Of a DNA stretch of 64,000 bases, positions 11,742 to 20,775 are shown piece after piece; the stretch's first letter is position 1; each line of letters begins with the position of its first letter. Source of the stretch: Dryas octopetala (taxonomy: Eukaryota > Streptophyta > Magnoliopsida > Rosales > Rosaceae); the NCBI GenBank assembly GCA_963921425.1, contig OY992835.1:10044001-10108000 (forward strand). The letters run 5' to 3'. The translations under genes and the position numbers were made by a program. Below the pieces are notes generated by a model. It was given only the letters and a program-made list of their open reading frames with translations, searched no databases and was not told the origin of the DNA.

Positions 11742-12070
11742 GAGTGAGTGAGAGAGAGAGAGAGAGAGAGAGCTCGGGAGGGAGGGTCTAAGAGTTAGAG
11801 TCGAGATGAGTGAAAGAGGGTACCAAAAAAATTTTAAGTTGGAGGAAAAGACCGGTTCAGGTAACATTACATATCGGTTTAACCCTTATCTACTGAAAAA
11901 GGGTTACATTAGATATCATTTAAAAAAAAGTGGTGATATGTTATCTACTTTACATATCATCAAAAACCTCAATCGATATTAAAATTTTTACGATATCGAT
12001 TTTTCAAAAAATCGATATGTATCTAGTGATATTAAAGGCCTTTTTTGTAGTAGTGTGCAGGCTCAACTAA
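6377..12070 (+). CDS. Non-specific lipid-transfer protein, type-I-like (nsLTP copy 2), intron split by CACTA-1
   Basis: Exons 6377-6720 and 12061-12070; 117 residues ending K-L-N. The ATG at 6377 is chosen over an upstream in-frame GTG, and the signal peptide (about residues 1-21, ending SANAQ) starts there. Cys pattern C-X9-C-X16-CC-X20-CQC-X24-C-X13-C. The phase-2 intron splits the Lys codon as in the other two copies. It is about 5.3 kb because a 4.8-kb CACTA element sits two bases before the acceptor AG; the flanking exon and 3'-UTR are clearly homologous to copy 3 (GCTC.ACT.AGA, GCATGTATTTGGCAGAAT, GATGAATAAAAG). If splicing fails, the in-frame TAA at the donor still closes a nearly complete protein, so function may persist. 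Secreted, apoplastic lipid binding is inferred from the family. Confidence 0.82.
6725..6769. repeat. (CT)n microsatellite at the 5' splice site of nsLTP copy 2
   Basis: Uninterrupted CT/TC run starting four bases inside the intron. A similar run occupies the same place in copy 3 (17.36 kb) but not in copy 1. Confidence 0.9.
8176..8738 (-). pseudogene. Captured DEAD-box RNA helicase fragment (RH14/RH40/RH46-like) inside CACTA-1
   Basis: Two exons of the helicase C-terminal domain with the intron between them (donor AAG|GTTAGC at 8477, acceptor CAG at 8335). Exon 8477-8738 encodes [27 protein letters not shown], then in another frame [15 protein letters not shown] and [14 protein letters not shown]. 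Exon 8176-8334 encodes [19 protein letters not shown] and [13 protein letters not shown]. This order matches plant DDX5/17-type helicases. Motif V (normally TDVAARGLD) reads TDDATCQID, motif VI (HRIGRTGR) reads YRVERNG, and about 30 bases after FCST are lost with a frame change, so it cannot be an active helicase. The kept intron shows DNA-level capture, not reverse transcription. It is antisense to nsLTP copy 2. Confidence 0.85.
8739..11300. other. CACTA-1 interior, no gene recognised
   Basis: About 2.5 kb of AT-rich sequence without a recognisable ORF. Two related stretches (TCAAAGATTTTTTTTGACTG near 9592 and a diverged copy near 10910) form a direct repeat. This may be intron or upstream sequence of the captured gene. 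Confidence 0.5.
11301..11865. other. GC-richer block of CACTA-1 with (GA)n tracts
   Basis: This block differs in composition from the rest of CACTA-1 and carries (GA)n at 11694-11736 and 11750-11772. It resembles a plant 5'-UTR/first-exon region on the minus strand (CT-rich leader). Open frames here are weak and show no known family. It could be the 5' end of the captured gene. Confidence 0.4.
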
Positions 12071-12200
12071 GAATTTATGAATAGAAGCAAATAATTTACT
12101 GGGCAAAATGGTCGGAAGCCTGTTATAGCATGTATTTGGCAGAATCTGTAATGAATTAGTGGGAAATGCAAATTGATGAATAAAAGTTATTGTACGGAAA
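12071..12200 (+). other. 3'-UTR of nsLTP copy 2
   Basis: Homologous to 17687-17790 downstream of copy 3: GGTCGGAAGCCT, GCATGTATTTGGCAGAAT, GATGAATAAAAG. A poly(A) signal AATAAA lies near 12178. Confidence 0.7.
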
Positions 12201-12567
12201 ATCAAGGCTACGTACTCCAGCCTCTACATTTGGTAGGACATGATTAATAAATAAATTACATTTGTCTTGGTGGATATTCATCTCATGATATTCTCATCAA
12301 AGTGCTTTGCTGCAATTACTATTTACCAGTGGAAAAAAGGAAAAATTTGATAATGCCCACTTAAAATTATGACCCTTTTTCTACTTTGTCCTTATTTTTT
12401 TTCTTACAGCTAATTGCTCTCGAATTTCACTTTTGTGTTTTAAAAATACATACCGTCAAATTTTCTAGTACAAATTGTCATGTGCAATGCACATTGCAAA
12501 TAGCCGAATGTTTAGGCCCTTTAGGGGTACAATAGTTCTTTTCACATGTGTCAAATATTAATTAAAA
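12201..12567. other. Intergenic, nothing seen
   Basis: AT-rich. The part 12290-12490 (AAAGTGCTTTGCTGCAATTAC, then TTTCACTTTTGTG) is repeated downstream of copy 3 near 17840-18075, so it belongs to the duplicated nsLTP unit. Confidence 0.6.
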
Positions 12568-13133
12568 GGCTAAAGTTCAATTTAGACACTCAACTATAGA
12601 AGGTATTTCAACTGCATCCATCATCTACAAAATCATTTAAAAACATATCCAATCTAAAATCTAAAATTTAAATTGAAAAAATGAAAAAAAAAAAAAAAAT
12701 TTCTTCTTTTTTTCCTTTTTTACCCCTCTCCACCTCCCACTTTCTCTCTCTTCCCTCTTGTCGGCCAACCCTTCCAACCCAGCCCCTCCCAACCCCAACC
12801 CCAACCCCACCCCTACCACAACCTTTCTGCCGCAACTATAGCTCGTAAGGGGATGGCCGACACTAGGGGGACCCGCCGGTGGCCTTGGGCAACGATCGAG
12901 AAATGGCCAACCTTGGCTGGGCTGAGGTGCACACAGGGAGGGAGTCGCACAGGAGAGGAGAAGGAAGATAGGGATGGTCGGGGGGAGAGAGAGGAGCTAC
13001 GGGCTAGTGGTGCTGCGCTGGCTGGGCTTGGCCGGAGTTGGCCTAGTCACGGCCGAATTGTGCGAAGTCACACGAGAGAGAAGGGAGACATGGGGTAGAA
13101 GAAAAATGAGAGAAACGAGAGAGAGATAGAGAG

Positions 13134-13218
<85 letters not shown>

Positions 13219-13476
13219 CATGTAAGTGGAAGGGGAGGGTCCGGCGGGTTGTGGTGGAGGTGAGGTCGGGAGGGGCTAGGTTTGGTGGGTTGACCGGAGA
13301 GAGGCAAGAGAGAGAGAGAGTGGGAGGTGGAGAATGGTAAAAAAGGAAAAGAGGAAGAAAAATTCATTTTTTCAATTTAGATTTTAGATGAGGTATGTGC
13401 GCTTTTGAATAATTTTATAAATGATGGATGCAGTTGAAATACCCCTATAGTTTAGTTTCTAAATTGAACTTTAGCC
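12568..13476. mobile_element. Long-TIR MITE-like element with GC-rich payload, copy 1
   Basis: Starts GGCTAAAGTTCAATTTAG and ends with its inverse CTAAATTGAACTTTAGCC. The inverted arms extend over about 120 bp (GATGGATGCAGTTGAAATA near the right end mirrors the left). The interior is GC-rich, with a (GA)n tract. A second copy (14231-14933) has its interior in the opposite orientation. Termini resemble Mutator-type foldback elements; no clean 9-bp duplication was found (left flank TAATTAAAA, right flank ATATATATA). Confidence 0.75.
13139..13216. repeat. (GA)n microsatellite
   Basis: About 78 bp of pure GA inside the long-TIR element; the longest dinucleotide run of the window. Confidence 0.95.
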
Positions 13477-13799
13477 ATATATATATATGTGTGTGTGTCC
13501 TCAAGTACTGCCATATAAGGGAAACAATCTTTATCATCCTTCCTTGTACTAGCTCGTAGCTGAATGATTTTTATGGTAGATGCTACTGAATTATCATGCA
13601 TCCCCTTCTCTCTCTAATTGGCGTACGAACTATATGAGGACTTTAGGCTGGTACACATGTGGCTGGTACCAATATATAGTCTCCCTGACATTATTAACAT
13701 ATAATTTTGTGTTATTAATCATAATAATTAATGCACCTTCATCTAGCTTGTTCATACTTATTAGAATATTAGTTTCTTTTTCTTATTTTCTCTTGTTCA

Positions 13800-14062
13800 T
13801 TGGAGCCAAGGGGTCCAGATGGTTTACTGATCTTAGAAATCTGAAACTTGCTGTTGCAATTTGGAAGTCATCTGTGCTGCTGGGTTCGCAGATCATGCAA
13901 TCAAGTTGCCCACTCTCTTGCGAAATATGGCTTGAATTGTACTGATGCTATTTCTTGGCCTGGGTTGGTGTTGCGCCCTCTTGGTTGCAACCGGCCCACT
14001 CTTAATTCTGATGTATTGCTTTAATTCATCAATGAAAATCTAATTTTCCTTAAAAAAGAAAG
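13800..14062 (+). mobile_element. LINE 3' end (RNase H tail), 5'-truncated
   Basis: The frame starting near 13890 reads RRSCNQVAHSLAKYGLN, the end of the RNase H domain of plant L1-type LINEs, with its stop near 14022. A short 3'-UTR ends in AATTTTCCTTAAAAAAG. Reverse transcriptase is absent. Upstream sequence to about 13800 in another frame (ACTTGCTGTTGCAATTTGG) is probably the same element. Confidence 0.65.
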
Positions 14063-14157
14063 AGAGGGGAGTGGTAAGAATCCTCCTCTTTTGTTGGGTG
14101 CAGGCTGAGGATATAATTAAGTGCTGTAGCAGTAGACTTAGGAGCCGGCCCATAATT

Positions 14158-14158
14158 T

Positions 14159-14204
<46 letters not shown>
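14158..14204. repeat. (GA)n microsatellite
   Basis: GA run with one interruption, just left of the second long-TIR element. Confidence 0.9.
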
Positions 14205-14207
<3 letters not shown>

Positions 14208-14230
14208 CATAACTTTTTATATTTTAATTA

Positions 14231-14468
14231 GGCTAAAGTTTAATTTAGACACTAAACTATAGGGGATATTTTAATTGTATCCATCATTCATAAAATCATT
14301 CAAAAACATACCCCATCTAAAGTCTAAATTAAAAAAATGAATTTTTCTTCCTCTTTTCCTTTTTTACCCTTCTCCACCTCCTACCTCTCTTAAGCCAACC
14401 CTCCCAACCCAGCCCCTCTCAACCCCACCCCCACCACAACTTGCCGGACTCTCCCTTTCCACTTACCC

Positions 14469-14507
<39 letters not shown>

Positions 14508-14933
14508 CTCTCATTTTTCTTCTTCCCTGTGTCTTCCTTCTCTCTCCCCCCGACCATCCCTCTCTTTCCTCTCCTCTCTTTCGCGAATCCCTCCCTGTGC
14601 GCAGCTCAGCTTAGCCAAGGCTGGCCATTTCCTGGTTTCCCAAGGCCACCGGCGGGTCCCCTTAGTGCCGGCCATCCCCCCACGAGCTATAGTTGGGGTC
14701 AGGAAGGTTGTGGTGGTGGTGGTGGGGTCGGGAGAGGCTGGGTTGAAAGGGTTGGCCAGAGAGAGGGAAGAGAGAAAGAGTGGGAGGCGGAGAGGCATAA
14801 AAAAGAAAAAGAAGAAGAAAAATTTATTTTTTCAATTTAGATTTTATTTGGAGTATATTTTTGAATGATTTTGTAAATGATAGATGCCGTTGAAATACCC
14901 TCTATAGTTGAGTGTCTAAATTGAACTTTAACC
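14231..14933. mobile_element. Long-TIR MITE-like element, copy 2 (inverted payload)
   Basis: Same inverted ends as 12568-13476 (GGCTAAAGTTTAATTTAG ... TCTAAATTGAACTTTAACC). The interior (CCAAGGCCACCGGCGGGTCC, GTGCGCAGCTCAGC) is the reverse complement of copy 1's interior. It is about 200 bp shorter, mainly through a shorter microsatellite, and contains (CT)n at 14469-14502. Confidence 0.75.
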
Positions 14934-15009
14934 TATATATATATAGAGCTTCTATTAAGCAATTTTTCAAATAATTTTATTTAAAGGGATTCTTCGTTGG
15001 ACCCATTTC

Positions 15010-15985
15010 ATATTATATTTTAATGATTTAAGCTAGACTTAACAAAAACACACATGATCCGTTAACACGACACACAAATTTACGGGTTCGAGGTTATCCG
15101 GTCGGGTTAATATCAGTGTCACCCTTTTAACGGGTCAAGTTGGGTCAATTTGCAGGTCACCCGTTTCACCCATTAAGTGAAGAGCATTTTAGTAATTCCT
15201 AAAACTTAAAAAAACTAACTCTAAAAAACCAAAACTCCAAGTTGTGCACATGATTCAAACATAGGACCCCAAATTGAAGCAACGCCTTATCCACTGGACC
15301 ACCAAGCTTTTTTATGCTTTTTATCCCAATAATTATGTTATACTAAAACTAGTAGAAAACATAAAAAAACTAAAACAACACAACAAAACTAAAACACCCA
15401 GCCTCATAGACATAAACTCACTCTAGCCTAAACCTAACTTCACAACCGCCTCCTCTCTCCCTCTCCTTCTATATCTCTGATTCTCTGTCTCACTCTGTCT
15501 CTCTAGCTCTCTCTTTCTTGATGTGCTCTTTCTCTCTCTCTTTCTCTCTCTTGGCCTGGGTGCGAGATGGGTTGGGCACACAACGCGTGGAGGTTGGGGG
15601 CGCGTCCGGGGGGTTAGGCTAGGGGAGGTACGAGAAAAGAGGGGGGATTGGGGAAGGGAGGGAGGAGGGTAGATCGCCGGAGGGGGGAAAAGGGGGGAAT
15701 CGGGGTGACGGGGAGGGAAGAGGCCAGATCAGGGGGGAGGGGAGTGATAACTGTGAATCTGTGATTTTTTTTTATTATTTTAAATTTTAAATTATTTCTA
15801 ATGGCTTGGGTCGTGCATACCCGTTATTTTTCGGGTCGTGTTTGGGTTTGAGTTTTTGCCATCCGTAGATTAACGGGTCGTGTCGGGTTCACCGGTTAAC
15901 ACTAACGGGTCATGTCGAGTTTGATCTGAACCCGCAAAACATGATTTGTTTGTCAGGTTTAATTCAAGCCTTCTAATTTTAGGTC
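15010..15985. repeat. Repeat with subterminal CGGGT/ACCCG arrays (hAT-like MITE)
   Basis: Both ends are rich in inverted motifs (GATCCGTTAACACGACAC, ACGGGTCAAGTTGGGTC on the left; TTAACGGGTCGTGTCGGGTT, TAACGGGTCATGTCGAG on the right). A GC-rich middle (15430-15740) has CT/GA runs. No ORF. The pattern resembles non-autonomous hAT-type elements of plants; exact ends are uncertain. Confidence 0.5.
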
Positions 15986-16227
15986 TCTATTTAAAGATTA
16001 TGCAAAAAGTTGGACAAATCTAAAAAGTTTAAGATATCTAATTTTGATCAAATAAATAGACGAATAAAAATGTTTTCAATAAATAGTTAAATGATGACCG
16101 TTTAATCAAACATTTAAATAGTTTATAATTTATCTAATTTATTGCATGGATGATTATTCAATAAAGGCCTAAAAAGTAGACTATGTGATCGTTAAAATAC
16201 AATGCTTGACTAAGTATATAATCTTAA

Positions 16228-16470
16228 TTCATTTATATTGAAATTCAAAAGAGAATTCTAATAACCTTATGGAAATCTAATTAATAATTGTATCTATTGA
16301 GATATTTTTCACTCCACAATTATATATTTGATAAAAATAGTCGGATACGATTTCATAATATTGAAAACTTTAGTCAATTATGAATCTTTTAAATATCCAT
16401 GTATTTTACCAACCAATGTCATAAGTTTTAACTTGTGGGAAATTTTGGCTCAATAGGGCGCTCACATTGA
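16228..16470. repeat. Duplicated block A (partner at 20338-20580)
   Basis: Direct repeat of about 240 bp with 20338-20580: shared stretches include TTGTATCTATTGAGATATTT, AATTCAAAAGAGAATT and TTTTACCAACCAAT. It lies 0.5-0.8 kb upstream of nsLTP copy 3, so its second copy may be the remnant of a further duplicated nsLTP unit. Confidence 0.75.
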
Positions 16471-16744
16471 CCCATTATAGTTGAATATTGTATTTAATTA
16501 AAAACAATTTGTTTAAGTCGGGTTTGAACCTAAGTTGTCTTAGGATATGACATCAATTCGATATCATTTGAACTATAAACTCTTGTATTTTTTTTTTTTT
16601 TTAGATATGAATAAATGAGGAACTCAATATTATTATTTTTTTTAAAAGCCAGAGAAACTGATCATCAAATAGCAAGTAAATGAGTGGAGCCCCTATCCAA
16701 ATATCCGATCGGTCTGAACTTCAAGTTTTTGTAACCTGTTGCCT

Positions 16745-16996
16745 TACAAAGTCATTCATGAAGCGTGATAGCTAGTGATTTGTTTAGGTGGCAATTATCA
16801 ACAAACTAACTGATTATTTGGCTTCTGGCCATGGATTACTCAAAAACAATAAATCAAAGCTTTGTTTATACGTCTAAATGTTATATATTTATACACATCC
16901 CCATTCCCCATATATACTAAAAAGCATATATATATATATATATATATCACTAGCTAGTCCCAATTAGTTAGCTTCTGTAAAAATTAATTAGTGATC
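16745..16996 (+). promoter_or_regulatory. nsLTP copy 3 promoter, conserved among the tandem copies
   Basis: TCATTCATGAAGCGTGATAG, TTTGTTTAGGTGGCAAT, AACAAACTAACTGATTA, then AAAGCTTTGTTTATACGTCT and TATATATTTATACACATCC match the region upstream of copy 2, which has a 250-bp insertion in between. TATA-type box near 16885. Shared cis-elements suggest similar expression; inference only. Confidence 0.55.
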
Positions 16997-17355
16997 ATGG
17001 CTCGCCTCTTTGCTTATGTGACCATTTTTCTCTTAGTTTGTGGGTCGGCGAATGCTCAGGCGACCCCGTTCTGTGCTGATGCCTGGCGCGAATTCAACAA
17101 CTGCCTGAGGTTTGTTACCGGGCTATATCCTTTAGTACCAACAGTGAAGTGCTGTAACTCCGTCGAGACTTTGAACATCATGGCCAAAAGTAATGAGAAT
17201 GGACCTCGGGATATATGTCAATGCATTAAGGACATGGCTTCTACAGATGGCATTCCTTTTCAGGCCTCCCTCATCGAAGATCTTTTCATCGGATGTGGTG
17301 TCCACAATAGTTTCCCAATTTCTAATAGCATGGATTGCACCAAGTAATAACCCGG

Positions 17356-17397
<42 letters not shown>

Positions 17398-17686
17398 CAT
17401 ATACATTGTTGGTCCATTTTATTGTCCACATTTTTGGGGTCTAATAGTTTTCTATAATGCTATATATATATATATATATCATAGTTTTGGTTGTAAGAGA
17501 TTTTGGATTTGAACCTTCAATATTTCACACTCCTTTGTTAATTTATAAAGCTTAAAATGAGACTGCACCTATATGTTTATCTCTTTATTTAATTGTATAT
17601 GTTAAGATTTAATGATCGTCTAATCATATTGATTATAACCAACTAATTACTATTGATCTTTTATTGTTTAATGCAGGCTCTACTGA
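16997..17686 (+). CDS. Non-specific lipid-transfer protein, type-I-like (nsLTP copy 3)
   Basis: Exons 16997-17343 and 17677-17686, 118 residues ending K-L-Y. The start is ATG 16997; an upstream in-frame GTG at 16991 is rejected because the signal peptide (ARLFAYVTIFLLVCGSANAQ) begins at the ATG. Cys pattern C-X9-C-X15-CC-X20-CQC-X23-C-X13-C, all eight present, with FPIS before the last Cys. The phase-2 intron (333 bp) lies at the same place as in copies 1 and 2. Closest to copy 2 in protein, promoter, intron start and 3'-UTR, so these two arose from a later duplication. AATAAA-type signal near 17768. Lipid binding in the cell wall is expected from the family; the individual ligand is unknown. 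Confidence 0.85.
17356..17392. repeat. (CT)n microsatellite in nsLTP copy 3 intron
   Basis: CT run a few bases after the donor site, same place as in copy 2. Confidence 0.9.
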
Positions 17687-17789
17687 GAGTTTAGTAAGAT
17701 CGGAAGCCTTTTATTAGCATGTATTTGGCAGAATGTGCAATGAAATAGTGGGAAATGAAAAAAATTGATGAATAAAAGCTATAGTTCGG

Positions 17790-18337
17790 CAATAAAGGCT
17801 GCTCCAGCGTCTAAATTTGGTGGATATTCTTCTCATTAAAGTGCTTTGCTGCAATTACTATTTACTACTGAAAAAAAAAAAAAAAAAAATAGCAGTGTAC
17901 ACGGTACTATGAGTCTATGACCCTCGTTGTACTTTTTTTTTTTGTCTGAACCCTTTGTTTAGTTGTTATACTTTGGTCACTATTTCTATTCACGAATTTA
18001 CCCTTGAATTTCACTTTTGTGCTTAAAAGATCCATATATACCGTCAATTAAAGTTTCTATTACAAATTGTCATGTGGGGCCCCATGCATTTTTATTTTTT
18101 ATTATGTATGTGATAAATATTAATTAAATTACATAGGAAGAGAAATAGAAGGTTCCTTTTCCTCTCCTTATTCTCTCCCTTATCCTCCTCTATTTCTCTT
18201 TCTATTTGAAGTTGAGAATGTGAGGGAAGGGATGATCGGAGTGGATATATTTGTTTTAAAAAGTTTGTAGTAGGTGTGAAAGTAGGGTACGTACGTGGGG
18301 AAATAGAACCAATGAATAAGGAAATAGAAAGAGTTTG

Positions 18338-18391
<54 letters not shown>

Positions 18392-18640
18392 GAATAAGCT
18401 AGGAAATAGAAAGAAAGAAACTAAAATTCTAAGAAGAATATGTGACCTTGAGGAAGGTACACCATTATGATTGATTAAAAACACAATTATACATTCATAG
18501 ACATTGGACTTTGCACGCCTTTCTATTTTGCTATTTCTCTGGATTTCAAATTAATCTCATAATTAGGAATATTGATTAATCCACAATTAACTTATTCACA
18601 AATTCCATGAACATATATACAATGAAACGCCTCAATACCA
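17790..18640. other. Intergenic, with (CT)n at 18341-18388
   Basis: The first 290 bp belong to the duplicated nsLTP unit (compare 12290-12490). The remainder is purine/pyrimidine-skewed with a 48-bp CT run. No gene. Confidence 0.6.
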
Positions 18641-18652
18641 GGCCAATAGTGA

Positions 18653-18930
18653 AAAAATGAGTTCATATTACGAAGCTCCAGCCTAGAGTTCAGTTCAGAT
18701 TACAACATTGTTAGTCCTTCCGGAACATAGATTTCTACACAGAGAGATGAAAATCAAATTTGGCTGTGACTCTGTCTGGAAGCAGTATTTGAAGGAAAGA
18801 AGCCCACCATTTTGCTGATGTGCTCTCGTCTCTCTTTTTTCTGTCCCATTGATAAAGTGCTTTAGAGGAAAGTTATATGGCCAAAATGAGTTCATATTAC
18901 GAAGCCCCAGCCTAGAGTTTAGTTCACTGA
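18653..18930. repeat. Direct repeat of about 40 bp flanking 190 bp
   Basis: AATGAGTTCATATTACGAAG followed by CCAGCCTAGAGTT occurs at 18656 and again at 18887. The spacer has no clear ORF. The pair may be termini of a small element or a local duplication. Confidence 0.6.
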
Positions 18931-19185
18931 TTCTTTACCAAAGACTTTAGACTCATCGAGGATATTGTCTCCACCACCAAGACTTTGAGAGTACTTGAAA
19001 CCTGTTTATTGAATCATCGGCATTTCATCCTTTTGGCAGACCACCCTTGCCTTCTTCTACTTGTTATGATTCTGCAAGAAAACATTCAAGTACATGATTT
19101 AACTAATATTAAAATTTTTAAGGTAAAAAAAATAAAATAAATGAAGATATTCTTTTTGGGATAATTAAGATATAATAAACTTACC

Positions 19186-19321
19186 ATAAAATTGCTTTCA
19201 ATATAGCTCGATAATCTGGTAAATCATTGATCCGATTGAAAATTGATGTGTCTTTCTCAATATGTGTATTCTGAATTTGAAATAAAATTTTCTCCGGAGT
19301 TTTTTCAAAATATCTTCCAAG
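19186..19321 (-). other. Exon-like open stretch of unknown protein
   Basis: On the minus strand the acceptor TTGCAACAG is followed by an open frame with good codon texture (LGRYFEKTPEKILFQIQN, then DTSIFNRINDLPDYRAILK) and a donor ATG|GTAAG near 19186. A second acceptor lies at about 19074 (TTCTTGCAG). I do not recognise the family. It may be an orphan exon of a deleted gene or one carried by a transposon. Confidence 0.3.
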
Positions 19322-19608
19322 ACTGTTGCAATCAGAAAGTAAACGTAGTTACATTTGCGAAAAGAAAAAAGGACCACTTAATTCTATGTTCCTCACAAGT
19401 TCCTTTTTAACCTAAATTCTTTATATATTTTGTGTAATAATTATAAGGTTAAGGGAATTCATGATAATTACAAAGCCATAAAAATCATTCAGCTAACTAG
19501 CTCTACTACAATGAAGGATGATAAAGGCTATTTCCCATTATATGGAAGTAGCTGAGCGCGCGCGCACACACACACATACAAATAAATATGCATATGAATG
19601 TTAAGAGT

Positions 19609-20102
19609 GGGATTATTTGTACCCACCTGTTTACTCAGTATCTCCACTTTTAAAAAATGTCAAGTTACTTTTCTCCCCTTTTGATTTTACGAGTTGAGGG
19701 AGGAGATAGAGAGACCCACTAGGCACAACTTTGGCCGACCAGCAATTTTTCTGACTAGCTCTTCCCCATGCTGGTAGTGCCGGCCATCTCCTCCGTCCTT
19801 CTCGATCCTCTCGGCCCCCAGCTCCCCGACTCACCCCTCTTTCTCTTTTTCTTTTTCTTTCTTTTATCCCTCTTTCTCGCCCACTTGAATCAACGATAAA
19901 AGATGCCATGAGAGGAGAGAGGAGGGAGGGAGGGAGGTGGGGATGTCGACCACCAGTGAGACGACCATAGGTTAAGGATGTAGTTGGTGGGTCTCTCTAT
20001 ATCCTCCCTAGCTTGACTCAAAATCAAAAGGGTAAAAAGTATCATTTTTTACCATTCCTTCTAGATGGGGACACTTAGTAAAAATTTAGTATAAATAGAC
20101 CC
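19609..20102. mobile_element. Foldback MITE with about 115-bp inverted arms
   Basis: Left arm begins GGGATTATTTGTACCC and contains CCTTTTGATTTTACGAGTTG. The right arm is its diverged inverse, containing CTTGACTCAAAATCAAAAGG and ending AAATAGACCC. AAGAGT flanks both sides (19603-19608 and 20103-20108). The middle is GC-richer. Mutator-like type is likely from the long arms. Confidence 0.7.
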
Positions 20103-20337
20103 AAGAGTAAATCAACCTTATGAAACTAAAGAGAAAAGGAATTCAGATTTAGTGAGCAAATAAAATATATAAAAAAAACCTAACATGCTGTATAGAGATG
20201 ATCTTACAATGAAAGAATGCCATAGGAGTGAAGAACTTTCAAGACATCCAAAGCAAATCTAATGGTGGTATCAAAACTCTCTCGTTTCGTATGGGTCATT
20301 GTTATGACTTGATTAATTTCCCATGCTTGAGTGAGCA

Positions 20338-20580
20338 TAGATTCCTAATTCATTTATAGTGAAATTCAAAAGAGAATTTCGGTAACCTTATGGATATGTA
20401 ATTAATAATTGTATCTATTGAGATATTTTTCACACCACATTTATAAATTTGATAAAATTACGTTGGATACAATTTCATCATATTGGAAACTAAGTCAATT
20501 ATGATTCTGTAACATATCCACCTGTTTTACCAACCAATACAAGTCTACCTTATGGGGAATTTTGACCCCATTGGCTAAAG
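20338..20580. repeat. Duplicated block A, second copy
   Basis: Partner of 16228-16470, same orientation, about 85% alike by eye. No nsLTP coding follows; a CGTGCTCGTG-rich repeat begins right after. Confidence 0.75.
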
Positions 20581-20775
20581 GTGTCAAACATAAGTTGGGC
20601 CTAACTCACGCTTTTGCGTTGTACTCTTGAGTCTTGTTGGCCAAAATTAATAATCGTGCTTGTGCTCGTGTTGTCCCATATAGCTAAGATCCAGGCCCGA
20701 CATGGCATGTGGCTCACGAGCTATTCGTGCTCATGTCATTACTTTAATAGGCTAGCCCACGGGCCCTTTTTTATT
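20581..20775. repeat. CGTGCTCGTG-type repeat (hAT-like fragment)
   Basis: Contains GTGCTTGTGCTCGTG, GGCCCGACATGGC, CACGAGCTATTCGTGCTC and GCCCACGGGCCC, inverted motifs typical of non-autonomous hAT subterminal regions in plants. Ends not defined. Confidence 0.4.

Larger units (their letters stand above)
7260..12055. mobile_element. CACTA-1, non-autonomous CACTA (En/Spm) DNA transposon
   Basis: Begins CACTACTACAAAAAAGGCC at 7260 and ends with the inverted GGCCTTTTTTGTAGTAGTG at 12055. The 3-bp target-site duplication TGC is present at 7257-7259 and 12056-12058. Subterminal repeats built on ACTGATATC and related GATATC/GATATT motifs fill 7290-7740 and 11870-12030, as expected for transposase-binding arrays. 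No TNPD/TNPA coding is visible; instead it holds a captured helicase fragment (8176-8738, minus strand) and a GC-rich, GA-repeat-bearing block (11.3-11.86 kb). Length 4.8 kb. Mobilisation would need a transposase elsewhere. Confidence 0.9.

Noticed and set aside
12997-13221. Ser/Leu repeat frame over the GA tract
   Set aside because: Translation of a dinucleotide repeat.
19555-19578. GCGCGCGC-ACACACAC run, possible Z-DNA
   Set aside because: Too short and without context; simple alternating repeat.
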